Assembly: GCA_020086605.1 (NCBI GenBank)
Contig: JACBWW010000016.1
Location: 21,904,980 to 21,968,979 of the forward strand
DNA length: 64,000 bases
Direction of reading: 5' to 3'
Source of the DNA: Lanius collurio
Lineage: Eukaryota; Chordata; Aves; Passeriformes; Laniidae
In this document: one piece after another, positions 1-12,842 of the stretch
Numbering within the stretch: the stretch's first letter is position 1
Layout: each line of letters begins with the position of its first letter
Position numbers and translations under genes: made by a program
Notes under the pieces: generated by a model
Seen by the model: only the letters and a program-made list of their open reading frames with translations
Told to the model about the DNA's origin: nothing
Databases searched by the model: none

Positions 1-3000
1 GGTAGCAGTGCTTTGAGTGCCAAAAACATATTCCCAGAGCAGCTGTGATGAAAAACATAGTAGTGAATTTTGCAAGTCATTATTAGTCATTTGGCAAAAA
101 TGAAGGGCAGCTCAGGCTCGAAGAGTATTACCCAGAGGATGCCCAGGAAAGAAACTTCTGTGTGCCAGGGGCTTTCTTCTTTCCACCCAGACAGGACAGG
201 CTTTCACTGAGGGTGGTCAGAATGACTCATGTCTTGCCAGAAAAAAGCTGGGACCTGTTTCTTGGAAGAAACAGGAATGGAGGAAAAGTCTGATTCACAG
301 TATCTTAATTTTTCTTGAAAAAGTGCTTTTGAAGGCTTGCCTTGCTGTCAATTCAGATTCAGTGACCTGACAGTGCCTAAGCTGTCCTTTTCTCCTTGCT
401 CCATTCCCTAAATGCAGTTACTGCACATCCAGGGGTTATAAATTCACACTCCTGACTTGCAGATTCTCAAATGCTTTTCCCACCCCAGGAGGGATATTTC
501 CCCATCCCTCCAGACTCCCCCATGTGATGCTCTGGCTGTGACTCCCTCTCAGCTCCATCCTTTCCACATCCTCTCCTCATTTTCCACCCCAGGCTCTGCA
601 GCAGCCCTTTGCTGAGCTCTGAGGAGAGGTGATAGGCTTGGAGCAACCCTCAGCTCTCCGGTTTCTGCTCCATTTTTACTGCACCACACCACTTTTTCCC
701 TCTCCATGTTTGTGGCTGGAAAGCATCTGAGGCTGTTTTCCTCATTGAAACTTCCAGCTGGGTTAATTTTGACAGTTCTTATTTTACCTCTTCTCTCCCC
801 AGCCTCCAAGATGCTCCTCTGATGCTTTTGTACCCCCATTTGCACACTGGGTAAGACTGCCCTGATGATGCCACATTAAGATATCCATGTGGGACAGGGA
901 GGAGACCTTCCTCTTCAGCAGGAAGGTAGATTTGACAGCATTTTTTTGTGTTTCCTAATAGAAATTCCAACACCCTTGATCACAGCAGTCACTGAGCCCT
1001 TCAAACTCTGACTCCTCCAGCTCTACATCCTTTTTGATGTTGGAAGCCACGGTGTTATTTAGAGTGAGTCAGTGGTGATCACTCAGTTTAAAGCTCTTTG
1101 CCATGACTTAGGAAGCACTTTTGCATTGCTTAACCAAAAGCTGGGCAGAAACAGCAGCTCCTGAGGAAGCCCATGCAGGAATAGCTGGACTCCACCAGGA
1201 AAGTAGAATTATTTCTCCAATTTTCCCCCAGGAAATCTCTGCCAATTCCCAGCAGCTTCTCTCTTTCCAACACCCTCCAGAGGTCATTGCCAAGGTCCAG
1301 TCTCGGTCAGACAGTCCCAGCATCACATCAGTCTCAACACAAATCTGTCCTGGACAGATTCTGACTGGTCCCTGATGGATTTCTTTTCTTTGCATCAGCA
1401 GCACAGCAGTGGCTTGTGATTTATCAAATCTCCACACCAAGGCTCCTGCTGCTCTGCAGAAATCCTGCCAGAGAGTCTGAACCAACTCATATGATAATTT
1501 TAAGGGCTTTTGTGGTCTTGATTGGGGAATTTGTCTCTTCAGGTAATATTTCTTCCATCCCTGAAGGCTCTGTGTGAATTTCATGGATTTATTTGGCTCT
1601 TTAAGTCCTCCCTTGCTGGAGAGAAAGTTCCTGTGAGCTCATGGATGGCTGTGCTCTCTCTCCCCTTCCATAGGAGCCTTCTTATTCAGGCCTCTCTGAA
1701 ATCCACCTTTTATCCTCTGCCACTTTTGATTTGTTGGTGTTCCTTCTTCCACCAGTACTTTTTTCAAGCCTGGTTTGAAGTACAAGGGAGGTTTACATAT
1801 ATTACATTGTTTATAGCAGACATTTCTCCTCCAGTTTAGCTGGAAATGCTGCACCAGGGGTGGTCCTTGCCTCACTTCAAATCACCTTTAATCTCCCATG
1901 GGCCACGAGTCACTGCCACTTTCCACTGAGTGCTGTGGAGCAGTTTGAGCCTGGCTCTGGTTGATGACCAAGGGCCCAGGTAACCTGTCCTTCTGCAAAT
2001 TCTCCTCCCAAAGAAATAAAACTCTCCATTTCCAGCTTAGGGGGAAAAAAACCACAAACCACAATTGTCCCTCCCCCGCCCTCCCCCCTAAAAAAAGAAA
2101 AACCCTAAGAAAAAACCCCATGATCTCAGCAAGTCTGAGGAATTCCTTTGGGATGGATATTTGGCACTCTCCTGTCAGTGAATCCATGGACAGCCTGTTT
2201 TGATGAGCTGCAGTGAGACTTTGGATTTGGGCAATCTCCAGTGGATGACGAGCTGCTCACCAGAGCCCTTTCAAACCAGCTCAGCTCCAAAGAGTTGCTT
2301 CCCTTCCATCTGACGCATCCTTACCCCAGCCCCTTCTGTGTGGGATTTCTTCCTGCTGATGTTCTTTTTGCAGTGGTCAGGGAACTTGGAAAAGAGAGTT
2401 AAAAATTGTCTTCCTGTGATGCTGTCATTAAATGTATGCTCTGGGAACTGCCTTCTTGGCAGAAATGTGGACAAATCATATATTTCCTTAAGTTTTTCTT
2501 TGGAAATACATAAAAAAAATGACAGCAGTCACAAAGCTGTATTGTTACAAGTGAATGCTGTTTGGGGAAACCTTGTTTTGCTGTTTCTTTTCCATACATT
2601 TATCTGGGAGGTTTTTTTGGCTGCTTTTCTCTTGCATAAGCAATAAAGTTCAAACCATTGTAGGATTTGGACCTTCACTGACAAAAAAAGTCAGGACTTG
2701 ACAAAATGCCCACTAATGGAAGTGGAAAGTCTCCCACTGACTTTGAGAAAGATTTGCTCATGTCAGAGAACATCCAAGAAATGTTTTATTTTATGATGCT
2801 TTCAGAGTTCAGGAAATGGTGGCTCTTTAAATCAGAAGAGTAGATGAATGCTGGCTCACACATTTGCACAATTTTTATCCTGCTCCAGCACTACTATTTG
2901 ACTTTGGAATGGACACTGCTGAGGACAAAGCACCAATATGGAAATGTCCTAATTTTTTGCCTCTGTTATCATCATAGACTGCCCAATAGTCTTGAATTTT

Positions 3001-5754
3001 ACTTTAAAACAATTTTGGCCAACCAGCTTGAAATTTGAAGAAAACTGATTTAGGAATGGGATTGTCCTTTGCACATCAAAAGGAGATATAACATGATACA
3101 ACATCTAGACAAATCTAGGCTGGAAACAGAGTTAAAAATTTTAATGGTGGAAGTAGATAACTATAAGATACCTCATGAAGATTTGAGTTATGTGTGGAAC
3201 CAAAATTGGGTTGTTTTCTTCTGGGTGCTCAGAATGACTCAGAAGCACCATTGGGTAGGGAAACAATTCAGCACAAGAGTCATCCTGGGCTGTTCAGGGG
3301 GTGACAAAAGACCATCATTACAGTCCAAATCACAGTAAGTAGGTAATTACTGACAACATGCACTTCAAATGTGAGTTCTCATGCAGGTGACAGAAGGTTT
3401 AATCTGCAGAGAAATGTTCTGGAAACCAGGGAAATTCTGCTGCAGCCTCTGGAAAGCAGCGTGGTGTAGGAGGTGGAAAGGGGTTATAAAAAGTGGAAAT
3501 ACAAATGAGGTGTTTGGTGCAGGTAAAAACGAGGCTCTCCTTGTTTGGTGCTGCCCCTGTGGCAGCCAAACTGCCAGGATGCTTGGTGCCTCCAATGCCT
3601 GAAGAAGGGACATCCCAATGTGCTGATGAGGGCACTTTTGGGTCTTAGGCTCTGTTAAACACTAAGTTATTTTGAAGTGACAAAACCCATGAAGCTGACA
3701 CCAAGAAAAAGGAAAAAGAAGAAAGGGAAGGGGCCTATGTTTTGTGGTTAACAATAAACGAGCGTCACATCTCTTTCCAAAGCAGAAACCTCTCGATTTT
3801 TGCTTCTGTCTCATTCAATTATGCTCAAAGGGCCACACTTAAGAACTGCAGGAAAAAGGAGTCAGACCTTTACAATAAAAGACATGAAGCTGTGTTTCAC
3901 AGTGCCAGCCTTTGCTTCCTGCAGCCCATGCTCTGGAGAGCAGTCAGGATGTGATGTCAGGGCTGGGCTGGTGCTGGGGCTGGCAGGTAACCCCTGGCAC
4001 CTGGGCATGTCCTGGGTTGGCAGCTGTGTACCCACCCGTGTTCACTGCCAGGCTCTTCCAGAGAATCTTGATAAAGACATTTCTGCTGGCTGATTAATCA
4101 CATTCCCCATTTCCTTGTCTCAGATAGAAAATTTGGGAGAAACACTCCAAAAGAATGAACATTTTTCTTGACCAAGACACAAACTCACAGAGAGTCTACA
4201 TCTGAAGTGTTTCAGTCTCTGAGCCTGGACACAGTGGATCCACATGTCTTGTTCTGGATCAGTGTAAATCTCACTTCTTGAAGGTTTAAGACCCCCACAC
4301 AATCCATGCATTGGGTCCCCAGTTCACTCCCTTCCTGGGATTGCACTTGAAATTCTTTTCTCTCTCTCAAGTTTATTAGTTAATGTCCAGATGTTTTATT
4401 ATTTCCATGCTATTGCATGAGTTTGTTGTTGTGTGTTGGAGCCATTGGAGCTGCTGTTGGGAATCTTAGGGCAGCAAGGGACAGGCTCAGTTCTGCCCAG
4501 GCTTTCACAAACATTCCTCTGCCTCCTGCATGGCAGGCATGTCTCTAAGTCTACTCTCATTCTCTGATTTTTTCACTAGGATGGAAGCAAATCACACAGA
4601 TGCCTCTGCTCCCACTTTTATTCCAGCTACATAAAATGCTGAGAGCCTCTCCCACTTCTGCTGATTTGTTTCAAAAGTTATTGGAAGCTAAGGAGAGGCA
4701 AATGGGATATAACAGGGATGGTGCTGAGCCCAGACTGGGATACTGAACTGAAAAAGCTCTTGGATAGGGAGATAGGTAAGGAAGTATGATAGAGCATTAA
4801 TACAAAATAAATCTTCCTCTATTGTTTTTCTTTTCCAAGTAAAATTCTAACAGATACTCATTTACAGTTTGGATATCTGCCGTGAAGTATTTGACATATG
4901 GTTAACTTCATGCTGTTAATTACTGGAGGCTTTCTGGAAGTCTCCTGAGGGATTTGGTGCAGAGCTGTGTGGCTCAGCAGTTCCTGTGCAGGAGAGGTGA
5001 CATCTTCTCCTGCCACCTCTTTGTTGTGGTGTCAGCTCGCCAGCCGGGATGTCAGCACTTGCTTGGAAAATCCATTCCCATTTGTCATTTAGCCCTGTGC
5101 AGCAGGCACAGGATGTGCATCTTGTGGAACAGGGATTGCAGCAGGGAGAAGGGGTCAGCAGAAGGCACAGAGCTGCAGAGATCCACAGGTGGTTTAACTC
5201 AGAGCCTGTGAGAACTGGAGTGGAGCAGCAGTGATCCGCCTGTCCCAGGAGCAGGCTGGAGACCTTCCTCTGCTCAGTACTCCAGCCTTGTGATTTCTGA
5301 CATCCAGGGGCTTCAGTGTTGAGTGGCCAGCATGGTCCAGTGCTCTGGAGAGCCTTTCTTTCCCCAGGTCCAAGCCTGGAGCGAGCCACAGGCTGGTTTG
5401 TGTGTACACAAGAGCTGGGGCTTGGGCTGGGCAGCCAGGGAACCACAGCCAGTGGGAGCAGCAGAGCTGAAAACTTCAGGCTCTGCTTTGTTCCCCATGA
5501 AACCAGGGAACGTTTGATTCTCCTGCTTACTGGGGAGGCAGGAAAGACAGGAATTTCAAAACTTCATTCCTTCAATTCGCCTTTCCCTCAAAAATGCTAC
5601 TCTTCCTTCAATTTCTTCTCTGGTCTCCAGCCTAAGCCAAGTTTTCATAACTCCTTTTCCCCCCACCCTCTGGTTTGAATTACTGCAGAGTCTATCAGTT
5701 TTAGCTGACGTTGTGAATAAACTCTCATAACGCAGGGAACATCTTGCTTTCTAA
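1..5754. other. Unique noncoding sequence, no gene seen
   Basis: No interspersed repeat that I recognise and no convincing coding region. The open frames here (up to about 176 codons, 4916-5446 minus) overlap frames on the other strand and show no domain. An A/C-rich low-complexity patch lies at 2040-2119. An AATAAA-type hexamer at about 2642 has no associated gene structure. Read as intergenic or intronic bird DNA. Confidence 0.6.
2040..2119. repeat. C-rich / A-rich low-complexity patch
   Basis: Alternating runs of A (6-7 bases) and C (5-6 bases) with little other sequence. It looks like simple low-complexity DNA rather than a tandem array with a fixed unit, and it is not a telomeric TTAGGG repeat. 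Confidence 0.55.
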
Positions 5755-5768
5755 ATCACTTAAGTGAT
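5755..5768. promoter_or_regulatory. 14-bp perfect palindrome containing paired NK-2-like sites
   Basis: ATCACTTAAGTGAT is its own reverse complement. It contains TTAAGTG on both strands, a close match to the binding core reported for NK-2 class homeodomain proteins. It sits in AT-rich unique sequence. Function is inferred from the motif alone; a match this short can occur by chance. Confidence 0.2.
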
Positions 5769-6480
5769 AATCAAATTTAGCAGGATGATTTAGAGCCCAG
5801 GAAGTTTGGAGGGTGTGTTTATTTTACTAGAATTTTTTTGTACACAGAAGTGACCGTCCTGCTAACTGTCCATATGAGGATCTTTAATTCAGAACTTTCC
5901 TTCACTGCCCCATTTCCACTTTTTCTGTAATCCCACATTTTGGAGGATGCTAAAATCACAGCTTTTGTTGCTAGAGATGGACTAATGCTGAAAACTCCCC
6001 GGAGAGAAATGAGCTTTCATCCAAGCGTGGGCCAGACAGCCAATTATTTTTCCTTAATAAGAACAACTTCTTGATGCTGCATCATATTGAAGCTAATAGT
6101 AAGTTAAATAATAACAGCAACAGCTGGTGGAAAGTGAAAGAATAGCAGGAAATAGCTCCTTAGGCATCCTATAGTTAGCTTGTGGCCTTCATTGGCACAG
6201 GAGATGGTGGTGATGACTGCTATTGTACGAATGCCATGGCTCCTACTCAAGAAAAACAAATCCTTATCTGCCTGAAAACTCTCTGTGGGAGATTCCTGGA
6301 AAAGCACATTGCAGTGGTAAGGTGGGAATGACAGGCAATGACTTGCTGTGCAGGCAAGGTGACTGCTCACCACGGCTAGGAAACTCTGTTAGGGTTCCTT
6401 GGAGGCTTCCTAGGAAGCTTAGCTAGCCTAAAATAAGTAACATGGGAATTACTGTTCCTGGAATTGTAATGCTTAATCTG
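5769..6480. other. Unique AT-rich noncoding sequence
   Basis: No repeat and no coding frame I can support. The sequence is moderately AT-rich and leads up to the CR1 3' end at 6481. Confidence 0.5.
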
Positions 6481-6760
6481 TCATAGAATCACAGAACATG
6501 GAACAGTTTGGGTTTGATGGGGCCTTAGAGATCATCTTGTTCCTGATGCCTTCCACTGTCCCAGGTTGCTCCAAGCCACATCCAGCCTGGTCTTGGATGC
6601 TTCCTGGGATGGGGCAGCCACAGCTTCTCTGGGCATCCTGTGCCAGGGCCTCAGCACCCTCACAGGAAATAATTTTTTCCTAATATTTTATCTAAATCTA
6701 CCCTCTTTCAGTTTAAATCCACGCTTCATTTCTCCTAAGCTCCCTCTATTCCTAAAATCA
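6481..6760 (-). mobile_element. CR1 LINE 3' fragment, minus strand
   Basis: The left edge carries the CR1 3' terminus in reverse complement (TCATAGAATCACAGAA), followed by the usual antisense landmarks: a GGTTTG-type block, GTTGCTCCAAGCC, GGGATGGGGCAGCCACAGC, CTTCTCTGGGCA, and CACCCTCACAGGAAA ahead of TTTTTTCCTAAT. It is a 5'-truncated copy of about 280 bp with many substitutions, so it is not recent. CR1 is the dominant avian LINE and does not make clear target-site duplications. No reverse transcriptase region is present. The truncated end near 6760 is approximate. Confidence 0.9.
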
Positions 6761-8177
6761 GTGGTCAGCTGAATAGAAGGGGGTTTTGTGCACAGCAGTT
6801 GTCAGGTTTCCATTGCAAAATCACTCCTCAGCTCTACCTGCCTCCAATCTGACTCTGAAGAAAAACTTTTCCAGCCTCATTTTGGATCCTGATGCCTGTG
6901 AAATGAATGCTGGAGGGCCATGGCAAAGCAGTCTGAGCTCCCAAGCAGTGTGAGGGCCAACAGCCTGTCCCCACCCTGACATTTCCATCCCTGCACTGAC
7001 AGATTCTGCCTCAGGCAGCTCTAATTAGAGGTAAGACTGTGTGAGAATCTGAGCAGATTTATTCAGTTATTCTGCAGATCTTGACACCAGCAAGGTTTTC
7101 TCCAGAGTCTGCACATTAATTTTGACATTAGATTTCCTTTCTAGGTTTCTAAGTTCATACTTACAATAAACTTGGCCTGCCCTTTTTCCAGTGATGCCCA
7201 CAATATGCTTCATTTTAAGACCGATGGAACAAGCTGAGACTTCCTCGTTGTTTTATTTCCAGAAAGCAGGCTGGAAATTACACAAGGAGCTAAAACTTGC
7301 TGGATCCTCTTATCAGCATCATCAGATATATATCACAGTGTTACATAGGAAGGGCTGTCTGCACAACAACTGGGAAAAGGTGTGAGTCATCGCTTCGTAC
7401 TCCATCTCCGTGAGGGGAACATCACACCACAGCTCGTAAGATGTGATTGCACATGAAACAGGAGATTTCAGCTATCAAGGGTTATCGCTGAGATTTTGCA
7501 ATAGAAATGACCCGTGATTCACTTCTAATTTTGGAAGGTTTGGCAGTTGTTGGGGTGGGGTTTTTTTCTTTTTTTGAGTGGATGAAAAGCAGCAAGGAAT
7601 GCACCCTGTGAGATCCAGAGCCATCCCCTGCACAAAGGCATCGATGCTGTTTGGACACATAAAGGGCAAAGGACTTGCCAAACAATTGTGTCCTGACACT
7701 TCACTATTGGCTGAAAATTGACATCCACACAGGACTCCCTATCAGCTCAGCTGTCTCTTGTACTCATTAGGTTGGCTCAGGAGCTGCTTTTTCTGCAGCC
7801 ATGAATATGTGCACACCTCATGTGTGCCATTTCGGCTGTCTTGCTGCAGATCTGCCAGCAGCCATGGAGGTCATGTGCATCTGATGGCCAGAGGGACAAA
7901 TGAGGCTGAGAAAATCAATAAAAACCCTACAGAGCAGCCCAGGAATCCTTTCAAATGGTGGGGATCTGCTTTTCAAAGCTCGTCCCCGGTGAGAACAACT
8001 TCTTTACTAAGTAAATTGAAGGGGTTTGTAGCTAGTGCCTCTGTTCTCTGGGCTGTTTCTTTCTGACTGGACAAAATTTCATCCCAGTACTCCTGTGAAG
8101 TCTCTTTTCCAAGAAATGAGCAGCCAAGCTGCTGCTCATGTGTGTATCATGGGAATATGAGTGGGAAGAGACACTTA
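6761..8177. other. Unique noncoding sequence
   Basis: Nothing recognisable beyond a short G/T-rich run with a T tract at about 7547-7577. The small open frames are overlapping and featureless. Confidence 0.5.
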
Positions 8178-8243
8178 GAAGCAAGGACTACTCAAAACCT
8201 TGGTAGTTAAGAAGCAAGGACTACTCAAAACCTTGGTAGTTAA
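8178..8243. repeat. 33-bp exact tandem duplication, two copies
   Basis: The 33-bp unit beginning GAAGCAAGGACTACTC and ending TGGTAGTTAA occurs at 8178-8210 and again at 8211-8243 with no mismatch. Identical copies suggest a recent slippage or repair duplication, or an assembly stutter. Confidence 0.95.
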
Positions 8244-11200
8244 CTTGATTGGAGTGATTAATATTAACTACATGTAAGAAAATACAAAGTTTTGGGAGGT
8301 TTGGGGTGAAAACAAACAGTGCTGTATCCCATGAACTCCTCTCCTGCCTGTCTGAGTTCTGCTTTTACCCCAAATATTTGCACTGTTTACTCCTTTCAAG
8401 ACCTGGATAGTCACGTTGACCAAACGTTGGGTTTACAGTTATGATTAATCTTTTGTTCTCCTTGCCAAGGACAAACAAAACAGAATGATGGAGGAAGAAG
8501 TTCAGCTGAAGTCTTCAGGCACTTTGACTGAAGGACAGATGTTTGTCTGGAGGACACTGTGACTCAGCACACCTGTATTACCTCTGGAAATACCACGGGG
8601 TTTTTGCAGAAGGGCAGCTGGGTAGTTGTAACAGCTCTTTCTGGCTTTCAGATCCATGACTCCATGCATCCTCTCATTAAAATAAAGCCTTTTCCTGAGG
8701 ATTTTAAGAAGCTGAACATAAACTGCTGATTCCTGGATGGAGAAATTTCCTCCAGCCATCATGAGCTGTGAAATGCCTCTTTTACCAACATCATTACAGC
8801 TCTTATTCTACATCCACTGGACTCTGCAGCTCTTCACTGACCCTTGCTGGCCTTAGGCTGATGCATTTATAAACAGAAAAAGCTGTCTTGAAAATTTTTT
8901 GAGGTTGGGTTTTGCTGCCACTTTACATATTGAACATGACTGAGGTTTGGGTAATTGTTGCAATGGTGAAAAGCAGCAGAAATCGAGCTCACCCGAACAA
9001 TCGCTCTTGTCTGATGATCTGGGATTGATTAGAGCCCTTTGTAGATGTTTGAAAATCAATTCATATCCTTTGCTTCGTGGGCAAACTGTATAAAAATGCA
9101 GTTGGTGTCCCACTGAGTGCTGCTCACGTTGGATCCCGTGCTGATCTCTGGTCTCAGGCTCGGTGGGAGCTGCACAAACAAAGCTGCCGGGAGCGAACGC
9201 TGCCAAGCACACGGTGCCAGTCTGGGTAAGCCTCGTGTAAACACTGAGTCTAGACAAAATGATCTAGGCACAGAAGCCAGCTCTGATGTCAAAGGAGATC
9301 AAGTGTTGATAAAATTGCCTGAACTGGGGAGCCAGAGGGGTTTTGTGTTAAACTTGGACAGTGCTCAGCAGTGATGTTTTTGTCCGGGTTGAGTTAATGG
9401 TGTTTTTGACTTTAATATATTACTTAAGAACTGCTAACCCTGCATCCAGGATCTGAGTTAACAGGTCCAAAAAGCCCTTGTTTTGCTTAGTCCTTAGGTG
9501 TCTTTCTGGACTGCAGAGGGCTGAGCCCATCTCTGGGTGAGGCCTCAGTGCTGTATCCAGAGCATCCCCCCCTGATGCCTCCAGGATGCTGCCTGCAGTG
9601 GGCAGGTGTGTGATCCCAGGGACAGACCAACTCACCTGGACCCCAAATCCCCTTTCCATGTCTGCTGCCTCCCATAAACACAGTGGATCCATGCACTGCA
9701 GCAGCTATTCCCAAAAAATTCCATCACCTTCAGTTCTGTGCATACTCTGGAGTGCAGCTGGTGTGGGCAGGGGCTCAGAAACTTCTGCACCTTTCTTTGC
9801 AGTTCCAAGAAGGGCCTTGAGGTAACAAATAGCTGAAGCCCAGGAGCTGAGCAACACTTACAGTCTGGAAATGCACTCCCAGCAAACCTGCAGTGATGAA
9901 ATAAAGCACAAACTCCATCTGATCTGTGCCACACTTTTGCTATTAGAGCTGTGGAACGGCTTCTTGAGGCTCTGGTAACTCTGCTTATCATGTAAATCAC
10001 AAAGAACCTGCTGCCCCTGCCCAGAGTACTCAAAAATGCTTAACCAGCCCCTTTCTATGCTCCACTGCTCCTCTTAAGCCTTGCTTGCTTTATCTGAGGT
10101 CTGTGTCCCACACTCAGCTCATCCATTGCAGCGATTGTTCTGGTTGCACGAGTGGTTGATCATATCCCAATTTGTCTTCAGGTTGTCCTGCCAACATCTG
10201 CACACACTCTGTTCTAGGAGGCAAACTTCTAGCCTGCTTTCTGGAACACAGCAGCAAAGTTTCCCCAAAGCAGAATAACAAACAAACACAAACAGAAGTT
10301 ATTCATGGGAAGCGATTTCGAGTGCAGAACAATCTGTCTCTCACTAATCAGGTTAGGGTCATAATAAGCACCATGAAAGAGAAAGCCTGACGTGGTTCCT
10401 GTGGTGGGACAGATGTCCCACAGTCCATGATCTCCCAAGGAACAGTCCTGCTCTGGTCTGCTTCAGGACCAGCTCCAACCTCTCCCAAAAGATGACCTTC
10501 TCTGCTTCCAGCTGGGCAGATATTCCATCTGCTGGGTGCTTCTCCTCTGGCCCCTTGACCAGTGACATGTGGGTGAACGCTGGGTCTGAACCATGCCATG
10601 GGTGCTCCTGGAGAGCTGCCCTGAAGAGCCCACGGGGACATCACAGTGCTGACATTCCCAGTGCAAGGGCCACCATCAGCCTGGCCCCTCTGATGCCACT
10701 GTCCCTCCCAGGCAGGAGATGTGCCAACAGGAACTGTGCCTGTGGAGGCTGTGGCCTCTCCCCTCATTGGGGAAAGCTCTAGGGAAGATGCTCTTTCATA
10801 TTTCCTCCAGCTGCCCCCAGAGGCACAGAAAAGCCCTGAAATGAGGGAAGTCATATAATCTATGTTTTGGATTTGGTTTAAAAGTGTGTTAACCCCCCTC
10901 CCTTTTTTCTTTCAATGGGATTTCCTTTGCTTTACTGAACAGCTGCAGGCTGCAAGGTCCCAGACTGTAATTCTGGCCACCATATACTGTCACAGTGTGC
11001 ATTACACATCCAGTAAAGCCTGACTATTGCATCCTCTGGGCACACTTTAAAATAATTGCTTGTAAAAGCACATACTCATCTCAGCTGCACTCATCTGAGG
11101 GACCAGTGACAAAAAACATTCCCTGACTTCCCAAAATGCAAGTTCTCCTTAATGTCCTTATACCTCTCATTGTCCCCAACCTCAAACCCAAGATTTTCCA

Positions 11201-11839
11201 AGGGTATCACACAATGTTTGTCTCCAGCAATTCAGCCTCTCTCAAGGCTGCATGGAGGTGGCCCAACAAGCAACAGAAAAAGTATCTTGGGGATGAGGGG
11301 GTGGCAGAGGAAAGAGAGTGGGATTGTCCTGTCTGTCCTGTAGGAGATGAAGGACCAGACAATAGCAAAAGCTGTTGGCTTGTCTGTGAGGACATGAAGT
11401 CACCCTGATGGCTGCCACCACTCTGGTGTTGTTCAAACATCAATGCTCCTGCGTAACACCAAGGAAAAACAACTTCTCCAGCCAGCACAGCCTACAAACC
11501 CCAGAGACTTTCCATTTCCTCCATTTCTGAAATCCTCTGTGCAAGAAAGGAGCCTGTAGCCCTCTCTTGGCTCTTCCACCTGGTCTCAGAGTGACTATTA
11601 GAAACTAGTGATGAGTGAACATCCAGTGCTTTGCAGTTTGGGGTCACTTGACTTTAAATAAGCATCCAAACGTTCACAGCGGAACCAGCCAAAGCTCATT
11701 TGTCTTGAAATTTTCTCACACAATTTCAGGCACAGTTTCTTCTGGCCACAGCTGGGAGTATCAGGAGAATAGTCCTCTTTGCTGTGTTTTGGCATGGTTG
11801 GCTCTAGTGCTAGCCAGAATTGGAAGCTGGAAGAAAAAT
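8244..11839. other. Unique noncoding sequence with a GC-richer block
   Basis: No repeat family recognised. A GC-richer block at about 10380-10800 keeps a 168-codon frame open on the minus strand (10348-10854). The predicted peptide is rich in G, P, S and W with no domain, and overlapping frames are open on the same stretch, so I do not call a gene. No splice structure can be supported. Confidence 0.5.
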
Positions 11840-11865
11840 TATCTATCTATCTATATCTATCTATN

Positions 11866-11912
<47 letters not shown>
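11840..11912 (+). repeat. TATC/CTAT tetranucleotide microsatellite with an N
   Basis: About 17 units of a CTAT-type tetranucleotide, interrupted once by an ATAT step near 11853 and once by the single ambiguous base N at 11865. The N sits as an extra base between two whole CTAT units, so it looks like unresolved length or phase at a polymorphic tract. Confidence 0.97.
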
Positions 11913-12107
11913 ATGTACTTTATGTCTCTGTGTGTGTCCAAAAACTCGAAACCCTCAGAACCTTAATGAAGCTTTATTCAAAATTTGGGCTGAGTTGGAC
12001 ACAACATTTTGGAAAGTGGTTTTTCATTTCTAACCCAGCATATACAAATTTACTAGGAATCAGAATTTCAGTCCATTTGAAAGAAAAGAAGTCAAGAGAT
12101 CTGACTC

Positions 12108-12122
12108 TGTGTGTGTGTGTGT
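12108..12122 (+). repeat. Short GT dinucleotide repeat
   Basis: About seven GT units in otherwise unique sequence. Confidence 0.8.
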
Positions 12123-12819
12123 TCTCAACTTTATCCATTTACAGAAAGTCACAGGTGAAAGTTTATCTGCTGACAGCTCATTGTGAGAATTCCAGGTAGG
12201 AGCTTGCAATATTTACACAAGGTGTTTCATTGTGTGCTCTCAGAATGGGAAAGCATTAAAACTCCAGAAATACACAGAGCGAGTTGCATAAAATTAATTC
12301 TCTTGCTTTCATTTCGGTACTTGCAAGGAATCTTTGCCAGTCCTCTTTCCATTCCAGAGCACAGCAACGCCCATAAAAGAGCAGAAGAGTGTTCTGTGCA
12401 ACATTTCTGCTTGTTTATAACGGGAGGCTGGGGGAGAAAAAAGGTTGAATTTATTGCAGCTGGTGGGGGAATCTGGTTTTGTCCATTTTACCTGATTGTC
12501 GCTGAAACCATATGCACAATATAAGCCTAAAGGAACGTTCCTATAGAGAATTTCTGCTGTAGAGCTTTCTGCAGGGTTTTCCTGAAGCCTGACCTTCAGC
12601 AATCACAGTTTTGCCTTGTTTTACAGAGATCTAATTGTTCCTAATTTCCTGTTGATAAATGGTACAAGGTGTGGAGTTGCACTTTTAATGTTAAATTTCA
12701 ATCATTTGTCTGACTTAATAGACATGAATGGCTCTTTTAAGCCTAAGTGCTTTTGGTTCATGTAGGACATATATTTATGCTGAAAAATCTATTTTGAGTG
12801 GGTAAAGCCATTATTCAGG

Positions 12820-12842
12820 AGGTAGGAAAATATTTCCTACCT
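12820..12842. repeat. Inverted repeat, 10-bp arms, 3-bp spacer
   Basis: AGGTAGGAAA and TTTCCTACCT are exact reverse complements separated by ATA. It could form a small hairpin or bind a dimeric factor. There is no GC-rich stem plus T-run that would suggest a terminator, nor would one be expected in vertebrate intergenic DNA. Confidence 0.7.

Noticed and set aside
4916..5446. 176-codon minus-strand frame
   Set aside because: Cys/Pro/Ser-rich peptide without a domain pattern; competing open frames on the plus strand.
10400..10425. Small hairpin around GTGGGAC/GTCCCAC
   Set aside because: The exact arms are only seven bases with mismatches beyond; expected by chance at this length.
10348..10854. 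168-codon minus-strand frame in a GC-richer block
   Set aside because: Low-complexity G/P/S/W-rich peptide and no homology that I recognise.
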